Source: Aphrophora alni (taxonomy: Eukaryota > Arthropoda > Insecta > Hemiptera > Aphrophoridae). From it: a DNA stretch of 64,000 bases. The DNA is taken from NCBI GenBank assembly GCA_963513935.1, contig OY740772.1:15284098-15348097 (forward strand), written 5' to 3'. Below are positions 35,701-47,700 of this stretch, in pieces. The notes beneath the pieces were generated by a model that was not told where the DNA came from, searched no databases, and was given only the letters and a program-made list of their open reading frames with translations. A program made the position numbers and the translations under genes. Within the stretch, counting starts at the first letter, position 1. Each line of letters opens with the position of its first letter.

Positions 35701-38700
35701 AAATTTATCCTTTTTTTAAAAACACTTCTCATCATAATTAATTAATTGTTATATTGTACATATAACCTATCATTATGTTGTTTTGTGTTTTATTTTCAGA
35801 AAAGAATAAAATTATGTTTCAAAAGTTGTTACTATAGCCTAATGCAAAAAAAAAAATTTTTTTAAATCAAACTGGTCATTAATTTTTTTTTTTTATCTCG
35901 ATTCTTCATTAATCTGTCTTTGGATTTGTTTTTTTAAATAATTAATATTGATGATTTTGACTTATTATTACAATTTTGGGAAATAACAACAAATTATGAA
36001 TATAATATTACACCCTCAACCACCCTTTACCGAAAAATCTCGGTCTTACAGGTATCCATGTAACTATTTGGATCAAATTTCTGTAAAATAACTCAAAAAA
36101 TCAAATCTACTAATTTATATGTAATATGAAATTGCAGTTTGTAAACAATGGTTAACCTTAATATATATAAATCTTACTTTCAAACCTTTTTGATGTAACT
36201 TTTGTGTTTCTATTTTATTTGACCTTCACTTTTATTAAATAGAGGGGGTGTGACAATCCCCTGGATCTACACCTTTTTTCATGTAGTATTGGATTAGAAT
36301 CCTTCTTTTTCATCTTCTATCAGGTGGAAGATCTTCTATCATGTCAAGTTTACACCTTGACCAACTCTTGTTTTCTTTTAATCCTGACGCTATTAGAGTA
36401 TTCGAGTGCTAGGGGTTTTTATTTTATGTTTTGTTCTTCCTCGTGATGATGACCGAGAAGTTTTTCATCTTTATACAATAAGGTGAAAATCTATTTATCT
36501 GTGTTGAAAGAAATATATTATGTTTGTACAATGTTTGTGTATCTATTTATAGTTGACAGGTTCTAACAGTGTTTGTGAGCAAACAATAAAGGCAATAGTA
36601 ATGGTAATAAGTTTTTAGAGTTCATTTTTAACAGTACCGGTAAATCAATCTGTGGTATTCTTGCTCAAGATATTGGCTCAGTTCTGACCTGAATTAATTT
36701 TTAAACTTCTATACTTTGGTCTGTTTTTATCTCACTTAAATTATGGAAGAAACAATCAGTAAGACGTATGACTCATTTGAACAGTCGTGATTCTTATAGA
36801 AATGCTTTCAAAACCTCAGCATAGGTTGCTAGCTTTTGAAAAATTACCATCTAAAGCTGGATTCCGTTTTATGAATAAACTTTTTAAAGAGTTTAAGGAG
36901 ACAATGGAAGACAACATTTAGAAAAAAATAATTTAATAGTTGCTGAAAATAATTGCTTTGCTTTATACTTGAAGGAGGAATTTCTGGAGTCCCAGTATAA
37001 ACAATTTTTAAATAATACATTTAAATTGTTTTTTTTTAATTTTATAAATTGCTACGTATTTATATGTATGGGTGTATATATTTATATGTAAGTTGTTTTC
37101 AATGGTTAGTTGTTTGTTTTAATATTCAGGATTGTTGCTTTTATAAATTTATATATATTTTTTAGAAGTGCTACTACACTCTAATAATGTATATGACATA
37201 ATATGTGAAGTCATGCGTAATTTAAAATACAATTGTTTTATAGAATGAACCAACCATCAGACCAGCAACAAATTTCAACGTTGCTGAAGATGCAGACTTA
37301 TTAATGAAAGCAATGAAAGGCTTCGGTACAGATGAACAAGTCATTATTGACATCCTTACAAAACGATCAAATGACCAAAGGAGAAAACTGACAGAGTATT
37401 ACATGCAGGAATATGGGAAGGTAAGTGACCAGTAATGAATATAGTTTATGTGAAGACTTTAACATTTTTTCATTAATAATCAATGTGAAAACATTGCACA
37501 AGCTTTCAAACTCATCCATTCCCCAAAACAAAATAAAAACTAACCAAAACTATTTGTGTTGAAAAATGTCAGTTTGGCAGTTATTAATCAAATGTGAAAA
37601 TAAACCATCAAAACTGTCTTTGAAAAAGGCCTAAACTTGCTACCCTTGAGCCATAAACGGGTCCTGAGGGTAAATCATATTTGATTTAAAACAATCTTTT
37701 ATTGATGGCAGTTAAAGTTCATTTTTATTTTATGCTATTCACACATGGTTTTGGACTATTAATCTTCATGTTGGACTAAAAATTGAATCAAATTGGTAGA
37801 GCTAATTTTGAGGAATTACGCTTTTTATAATCGCTCCATGACCAATTTGAATCACAATTGTTATGGTGTGTAAGGTCATTTAAAATGGGTGTTATAATAA
37901 ATATATCTGCCAACTATAAGGTTCATACTTTGATACATTTTTCGTTAGCAAAATAAATAGCGCTGTTGAAATTATAGGCAACTTCTTGAGGTTCATAGGC
38001 CAGACATTATGAATGACTGAAATTTACTCTGTGGTAAAGAATTTTTAATGAACAATGACGATAATAGTTAAATAATTACACAACAGCATAAAATATATAA
38101 TTGTCCCGAATTAAATGTGAAAATTTGAGGAACACTGGCTTTGAAGACTTATCCCTTTTGTCTGAATGGTACAGTTACGGTACCACAAAGCAAAACTAAA
38201 CATATTTCTTACACTAACTGTCACTAACTTATCATTAATTATAGTCAATGGACAAACTTAACACAAAAAATCACACACATTATATTCGTTTGTACCTAAA
38301 CTTTTAAAGCCAGCAATCTTAGTCATCAACACCATGTACACATTTCACATGAAAATAGATTTTACACAACACACCATTTCCATTCAATACAACAGTGTAC
38401 AAGATAACCTAACTTTTTAAGACACACATTTACACACAGAAATGAATATCAAAACAAACACTGAACACAATGGTTACAAACATACAGAGATGACCAACTA
38501 CAATCTTCAAATATACACTTGATGGAAAATACTCGTAATACCACCACTCTACTGGACACAACACAAAATATACAACTAATGAAGCTAATCTGGGAATATA
38601 AACACATATTTTCAGAACTACCAGGCCTAAACAACAAATACACCCACATAATCAAACTCAAGACTACTACACCATACATTAAACAAATTTACACCATTCC

Positions 38701-41700
38701 TATATAATATCTACGAGCAGTCACTGAAAAAATACAAAAATACAAATGGAAGAATTGGGAATCTTAGAAAGATGTGATAGTCCATATGTTAATCCCATCT
38801 TATTAGTAATAAAAAATGATCAAACTGACAGACTCAGTCTAGATGATCGAAAAAGAAATTCACTAATCATCCCCGATTTTGACCACAGTTTGAGCATAAA
38901 TTGTTAGCTAGGTGCAAAACACTAACTGGCTGTCAACCATCGTCCTCACAAGTTCATATTGGAAAATACCCAAAGGATTCACAGAAATACACTGCATTTC
39001 AGCATCGAAACATAATCTACTGTTTTTGTTAAGTTCCATTTGGGTTAAGTACGTCACAGGTAGATGAAAGGAAGTGGTGATCATTTTGATACATTACTGG
39101 CTAACTCCACAAAATTCGTAGCCGCTGTCAAAACAATCATCCTTTTTGTAATTTTTGATAAATAAAATGTTAAGCTCGAAGTTTGTCTAATCTTTATATT
39201 AAAATTGGTACTTACGTATAAATTAGTTATTTAACTATAATAACCTGCCCTAACCTAATCTATTTCACTGGTTCGTATAATAAGTATCAAATTAGGTTGT
39301 CTGCAGCACTACTTGGCAAGTAATTTATATATTATATATTAAGAAAAAGTAGGACCCAGAATGGAACTCTGGGGCACTCTTATCCCTTACCCTAATCGGA
39401 TTCCAACCAAATCATCCTTACCATTGATATGGTTTAAAATAGAAATAAGGTGATTTTTTTGGTTATTATACGACATTTTGATCTTTTAATGTGTCTTTTT
39501 ATTTCAAAATGGACTTTACTTAATATAAATGTGTATCTAAAAAATATTACTTTCCTAATAAGTCAAAATGGAAACATTTTAATTATGTTTTTTCAAACTC
39601 ATATAATATATAAAATTGCACAATGTTTAGAAGTCTAAGTTATAAGATTGATTATTTTAATTTTAGGATTTGGTAAAAGAGTTGAAAAGTGAGCTTGGTG
39701 GAAATTTTGAAGATGTCATTATTGGTCTTATGTTTTCTCCCCTGGATTACATGTGTCATGAATTAAATAAAGCTCTGAAGAAAGGCACAGATAATCAAGC
39801 TTTGATCGACATTCTTTGTACCAGAAACAACAAACAAGTCAAAGAAATTGTTGATAAATATGAGACATGTGAGTATACTTTTTCCTATTGTAAATGTATC
39901 AAAGTAACTTATGATAAACCTATCTTTTAAATTTGTATGATAAACTTGGTATTTAAAAAAATTTGGGTTCTCTAATATATGGGATTGAGATGAATATTAC
40001 TTATTAAACTGAAAAGTAACTAAATGTGAATAAACTATGAGTAAGGTTTTAAATATATATATACAAGGTCGTAGAGCCGAAGCGAACCCTATGGCTGAGA
40101 TCCTACCATTATTTATTAGTCGTTGAAATACAACAAAAGTTTTTGTTTTATTATACAGTAAGAACAATGACGTCGAACTGTTTTTTTTTCCAAACAATGT
40201 AGCTCATAAAAAACAACTGATTCTTGATATATGTATATGTTTTACATTAAGAGACCTACTATCACCTGACAGTTTACGTTATCTGTAGTATCAAGTCATT
40301 CACTCAGTGAAATTTGTTGTCATTTTTTTAGAGCTCAAAAGTCTTCAGTGTACTAATTGCGTTAATCTAGCCCTATTTAATTAGAAATGTTATTTTTCTG
40401 TAATATCAAATATTTGCTTTTGGAAATGAGATATTAAACCAAATACAATTTTCACACAAAATCGTTCACTCAACAGAAAACCATATGTGACAGTAAGTCT
40501 TATTTATTTATGAAATATTGTTGAATTATTCCTTTGTTTCCATATCTATTGGAGAAAAAGATAGAGATATATTATTATTTTTAAAATTTTATAACTGGTT
40601 AGAAATTAAAACCTGTATTGTTCTCTGTTACAGTGTTTGACCGTCCTTTAGTGGAACACATTTGCAGCTCGACTAAAGGTGATTTCAGGAAATTCATGAC
40701 GCTTATAGTAACAGTAAGTTTATCTAATTTTTAGTTTATTTTAAGCAAGATCTTCTAAACTATAAATGATAATCTAATAATTTTTATTTTGTTGGATAGA
40801 GGGTTTAAGTCCGAATCTAAAATTATGGGCAGTGGGGGTGTGCAGCGGTGAGGAGGTTAGGGGTTGTGTAGAGGTGAGGAAGAGAGAGATAGTCTTGGTA
40901 TGTGAACATGGTCAATGACACCATGCATCATTTAGCAATGTAGCTTTGGATTGTGAAGAGATATAACATTGAAATTTATGTTAATTTGTACAGGATCTAC
41001 AATATTATTTAGCAATAATAACCAATAAAATAAAATTTGTAAACTTATTAGCAGATAAGAAAATTTTCATAATGCGAAGAATATGGGAACAAAAATGTAA
41101 GAAATAATATTATTAGAGAGAAAAATACAAAAGGAGTCAAAACAGCACAAATTTACTAATATCAAATGATGCAAATTGATAGGCAGTGTAGCAAAGTAGA
41201 GCACGTCAATGCTGGTGGTAGTAATTCGAGCCCATTGGCATCTAAATTGATCCGATAGATATTGAATTGTAATATACTTCTTGTTACTTGACTCCAGTCT
41301 CCAGCCACCTGGAGATGCTCATAACACAATCTATCGGCAACAAAAAGCAAAGTTCATTTCCAGTTTATTTCCAGGACAACAATCATTGTCTGGAGTGCCT
41401 GATCGTGTGTTTGTAGGTCTCTAATTTTGGTCTTCAGGCTTATTCTTAAATTTTTGTCTCCCTCGTTACAGTAGAGCAGGATGTGTTATACAGTCTCTAC
41501 ACATCTAAGAGTCCGACAAGTTGTAGCGATTTACTCTCCTCTGTAAATATATGACCAATTCTTGCTTGCGCTGCAAAAGTCTGGTCTCTGCTGAGTCCAT
41601 CATAAATTCTGAGGTTATTCGGTATCTGTTGTATGGCATACAGATGTTTTCCTGTTGGGGTATTCTTCTACGCCCTCAGCCATTCCTCATTGCATATGTT

Positions 41701-44700
41701 CTCGGTTTTCTTCTTTAGGAAGTTGGTGGTAAAATGAAGACTGAGTCTGAGTTGAAGTCTTGCTGGTTCTTTTACAATTCCATCATTTCTCTCATTCCCT
41801 GGTACACCACAGTGACCTGGTATCCACTGCATAACAATGGTGTTAGGTATTTCTTGCAGTAGTTTTTGTATTTCCTAGATGTAACCAAAATACAATGATG
41901 GTTTATATTTTTCTATTGCGTGAAACATTGATTTTGAGTCGACGATTATTCATATCTTAGCCGTGTTAAGTTCCTTACAGTGACTTGGAATATGAAAACT
42001 TTGAAACATTAAATGGTGGCATGAAAATAAATTACAATATTGTGGTCTCGGTTCATTTTGAAGAGTTTGTAAAGAGATAGCTGTGACAAATAGAATTTTC
42101 TCGTGAATGAGTTTGATTACATTTGTAATGTTTCTGATGGCTTATGGTTTATAGATAATTTGAAGCCAATTAGTTTAAAATATTTTTTCTTTGTTAATAG
42201 AATTGTATAATTTACATTTTAATGTTTATGATTGCTTATGATTTATAGATTATTTGAAGCTAGTTAGTTTTAAACATTTACCTTTATTAACACGTTAGCT
42301 GCCACGCCGACCCGATCGGGTCAGCACAGCTCGTCTTGTTAGAAACATCGGCCGACCCGATCGGGTCGACTGTGGGATTTTATAGGGCTTCAGTAAATCG
42401 ATCCGTGACGTTTATCAGTGGTCTTTGGGAACTTTTTAAAGAGTTATAATATGAGAACACAATACTAAAAATTTTATTGAATGTTAATTTCGTCAACACA
42501 TTTTTTTTTTATTTCAGTTATATATCGTCTGCTAATAGACGATATTTTGCCGACCGATCGGGTCGGCACATTTTATTTTAAAGTTTTACATTATTTTTAG
42601 TGCTGAAATATGAATAAAACTTGAATCTATTTGTAATGTTTTTGTTAGGAATGTAATCAATATAAAACCGTATATTGTCAGAATATTTTTTTAATTTGGC
42701 AACACGTTATATGCCTATGCTAAATTATACTTTCAAATGAAATGAAGTTATTTATGGACAGTTAACATTACAATATTTGCTACAAAAAGCAGTAACAGGT
42801 GTTTTGTCATTAAAATGCGCGTATACAAACATGAGTACTACACGTCTTAAATATAAAAGAAAATTTCAAGTCACATCGGAGAAAATAAAGCACAAAATGT
42901 GAAAAAATACAACCTTACAGAAAAACTACCAGAGTTCGCAAGGATCTTGCCTATTTATGTAAGTTCTTAAAACAATCTTTGCAAAGAAATGGTTTTCCAG
43001 GACACGTTTCACAAAATGTAGTGATCTTTTTGAGGTTCTTAGTTGTTTTTCGGTCTCCAGTTCGTGAAGCTCTTGCATAGCCCGGGCTCTCCTTTTGTTT
43101 TTTACCCTCGCCTAAAAATACCGCCGTTTCAGACGAGTGGTGATGTCCAACATGTTTTACTGGCTCGATTTGTCCGTTTTTCAACTTTAGTAGTGCGTAC
43201 ACAATCTTTTCCCTGAAGGTCGTAATGGAGTAAAGATGCTTATTCTTACTTTGAGAGTTGACCCCAACCTCTAAAACGAAATATATGCCAGTATGAACGT
43301 GCGACCAATCGGGTCGGCAAGTTTTTTTGTCAATCAATATTCGGTGAAAAAAATCGCGGCCGACCCGATAGGTAACAAATTTTTAAACAATTTATTTTAA
43401 CAGTTTAAAGTATATCTTGTTGTATTAGTGTATTATAAACACAATTAAAGTAAAAATATTTAAAAAAATTAACAGTAAAAGTTGGCATTACGCCGAACAT
43501 TCGAAAATAGGCCGGTGGCAGCTAACGTGTTAATAGAATTGATTCATTTACATTTTACTCTTCCTTTCCTTGCTTGAATACGACCTAAAAACATTGTATT
43601 TTATTTAATAAAGTATGTTATAAAGGTTTTTTCAGGATTCTTATCTCTATGCCTTAAACTTCCAGATAATAAACATTAAAAGTTATCTCTCCCATCATAT
43701 TTTATCCTTTCTTTAAAATAATTCACAATGGTTGTGAATCTATAATATAAAGAATTTTTAGATCTTACGTTTCTAAAAATATTCATAAAAGTTAATTAAA
43801 AAAATATAATTATCAACAATATCATTTTGTTTTTACTTGTGTGTGTAGGGTGTTCGCAACAGCCCAGGAAAAGTAACACCAGAAGCTGCCAATGAACAAG
43901 CACAAGCATTGTTTAATGCAGGTTAGTAGGAGCAGTTCTAATTTTATTGAAAATATTTGAAAATAAAGTTAAATATTTAACTATAGAGCAATATATGTTA
44001 TATTTGTTATGCTTTCAAGTTTTATGGAATTTCATATTTGAATATTATAGCCTTTGGATTAGTGAATCTAATATACATACAACCCTTTGTGAGACTCATC
44101 TATACAAATTCTAACCTACTTCCAGATGAGCTAGAAACTGCAAATTTGTCAAACTTATAGTTTATAGCTAGTAATTGTAGGGAAAATTCCAAAAAGTTAA
44201 AAAGATGCACCTTTAACGTCAGGGTAGACCTTTTCTTAGAGGTCTATTGTGGCTAAACGATAAGACCTATCGAAAAACAGATTGCGCCAGCAGCTACGGA
44301 TTTGGCAAGATCTAGAAGTTTGTTTCTATAACTTTTTCGTGTTACCGTAGATATAGCTAAATTTTTAATTTAGGTAAATTTTGTTCATTTTCTACAAATT
44401 ATTTAATCTTTTGACATGCTTATAGGACAGCTAGAATGATCAAATTTGGTATGTTTATGGCAGTGGAATATGTCAATATGTCTGCCAAATTTGATGATTT
44501 TAGATGTCCTATAAGTATGACAAAAAATTAAATAACGAGTGGAAATTATTAAGTTTTGATCCTACAACTTTCATCCATTGTGAAACCCCCTTCCCCGATT
44601 TGTCAAAACCCACTAGCACTTTGGAGTGAACCGAGAATATTAACTATATCATTACCTGAACACCATATCATAGGTTTAAACCTTAGAAAATTTTTCAGCT

Positions 44701-47700
44701 CAAGGAACTTTTCAAAGAACTAGATAACTGTTACTTAATCCTGTAAAGGCTAAAAACCTGTACAGTATCAGATTACACACTTTTTTGTTTTGGCATTTTT
44801 TCTTTCTTTTTAAAGTTTATTTGTTTTCTAACTTATTAGACTATAAAAAAAAAAATGAGAAAATCAGTTTTTGTTTATTTTTCCTACAAACATACCAGAC
44901 ATACATTTATATTAATTCTGTAAAAACACATTTGAACTCTTCTGATATCTTGGACTACAAATTTTGAACTGTAAAAAACTATTTACTTGGTCATCAAAAA
45001 GCTGGATAACATTGTAAATATATGTAATTATAAAAAATGCACTTTTAAACAATATATTATTTGGCTTGTATTGTAAAAAATAAGGGGGAAAAACATTGTT
45101 AATCAATATATTTAAAAAAAAAAAAAAATACTTATTAACTTAAGAAAAATAATAAGATTGTAATTTACAAAGGAAATATATAATGAGTAATAATTAGCAC
45201 CAATTGTCCTGTGCATGCAAAATCTGAATTTTCACGATTAGCCAGGATAAAGTAATAAGCTATGTTCAATATTATTAAAAACTATCTATTTACACACGTA
45301 CAAATTATATGAAGCAATTGAAATTGAAAATAATAACATAAAAATACTTTAAAGAATACATGACATTTCAGAGTTCACCACACACAGTGAAACTTACTAA
45401 AGAGTATATAGTATAGCAGTTGAGAGAGACAGCAGGAAACTATATTAATGAGAAGTGAAACTGTAAGCCAAGATCGTCGCCATAGCAACAGAATGCGAAA
45501 TCATACATAATTAGTTTAAAAACTTATAAAATAAGTTATAAGCTGTCTACAAGTTGATAGTAAACTTGTATTTGCCTCAACTTCATTTGATGATACTTGA
45601 ACTACATACCACACAATACCTTGTAAACATTTGTCCAAGAATCCACGTCTTCGGCTTGTAAAGGGTTAAAACATTTAGTTTTAACCAGTAATAACAGTTA
45701 AATAAATAGTCTGGATCTCATATAAGATATCAAGAAAACAAAATTAGAAGAGGTTATAAACTAGTATCATTTGATATACGAGTAATAAATCTTTACACCA
45801 ATGTCCCAGTTAAACAAATCACAGAAATTTTATATTACAATCTGAAATAAAACTCCAAACTTTCTCAAAAAGCCATATAGAAGAATTAATTATTCTTTTC
45901 AAAAATGTTTTAAGCCATAATAAATAATTGTACTTCAATAATGAATATTTTGACAGCCTGGCTATGAACTCCCATTTGTCTAGTATTTTATCGGATTTTT
46001 TTTTTTTTAGACACATAAGTTAAAAGGTATTTTAATGTGCTGAATTAAATCAATAAAAAGACCAAATAATATTTGTTTGTAGATATATAGATGATACCAT
46101 TATTATTCAATGGCAGCACTAGACAACTTTTAGCAAATTGTTTAATCTTTAAAAAAAAAAAAACATATTTATTAATTTTCGCCTTCAACAATTTTTTAAA
46201 TCTTATTTGCATAGCTATTTTCTAAAAATTATAATAATTATGTTTACAATGATAACTATTAATATAATAGAAGTACGTTTTACCTATTTAGACACTTAGC
46301 TATAAGACTCTTTATGTACTTCTTAAATTTTCCTAACTAGCTTATATCTATTCCTTTAGTTAGGGTCGGGAGTTTCCTAACTAGGTTACTTGTTACTTCA
46401 AAGGTTGCATCCAGCCCGAAGATCAGTATGTCCTAATGCTTCGCATTTTTGAAGTATATGTTCTGCAGTTTCTAGGTGCTGATTACATAGTCTGCATTTC
46501 AAGTTTCCTTGGAATAATCCCATGGTGTTACAAGCTTAAGATTTTCTTCAGATTTCATTTCAAGGAGCCCACCAAACCAAAACTATAATAAGCATGAATT
46601 AGGATGTAATGGAAAGGGATTTTAAATAATAAAATATGAATTGGCACTTGCGATTTTGTTGAGCAGTGCAATATGACGTAGAAGGGGGGGAGACGAGGAG
46701 TGGAAGGCTTGAACCAGCGAGCCGAGCGGGAGTCAGTTCCGAGAGCCGCGAGAAGAAAGACCGCTACGGGACGAGGTCAGTCCATTTTCGGCCACGTGCT
46801 AGCTAAATTAAACGGTATGCTTTTCGGCCACTATTAAGGCTTTATCTTGCCGTTATGTCTTTTTTATAAATTATAATAATTCTGTAATCTTTTAATTCGG
46901 CAGTAAATAAAATATTACATTTAATTTCACTTGCGTTGCGTGCGTTCATTAGCGTCCTAACCCGACCCCTTGGCCCATCCTGACAAGATTCGGCTAAAGT
47001 GTACGCAGTCTCCAGCCAGCCAGAGCTTCCAGCTGGTCAAAAGAAGTGGAGACGGTCACAATAATATGTATTATGTGTTTGTTTACAGGTGAAGCAAAAC
47101 TTGGAACCAGTGAAGAAGTGTTTAACAAAATCTTGGCTCATGAAAGCTATGAACAGCTCAGATTAGTTATGGAAGAATATAAGAAAGTTGCGGGGAGAAC
47201 ATTGGAACAAGCTATTAAGGATGAAATATCAGGACCTCTACATGATGGCTACATGGCTGTATGTAAGTGTTAATTTTTTATGAAATCAAATTTGAAATGG
47301 AAATATTTTCAGAGTAGATTTATATAGTTTATTCTTTGTAAATTATTACTTAGTACCTAAAGAAATGCTCGGAAAATGGAAGCTGAGAATGTAACAATTA
47401 TTATGTTTTACTGGTTTTTTTTCTAAAGAATTGTTGTAGAAAGTCAAAATCATCAAGATTAATAATGTAAGCACAATCAGAGACACTTTAAAGAAAAATC
47501 AACATCAAAGCTATGCTGACTCAAATATGATTTATAGATTATTTGAAGCTAGTTAGTTTTAAACATTTACCTTTATTAACACTATGCTGTTAATACTATA
47601 GTATTTATTAATACTATTTTAATACTATTTACTTTATTAATACTATGCTGTTCAATACTATAGTAAGAAATTTTGAGAAAAAAATTCTTGACAAAAATTC

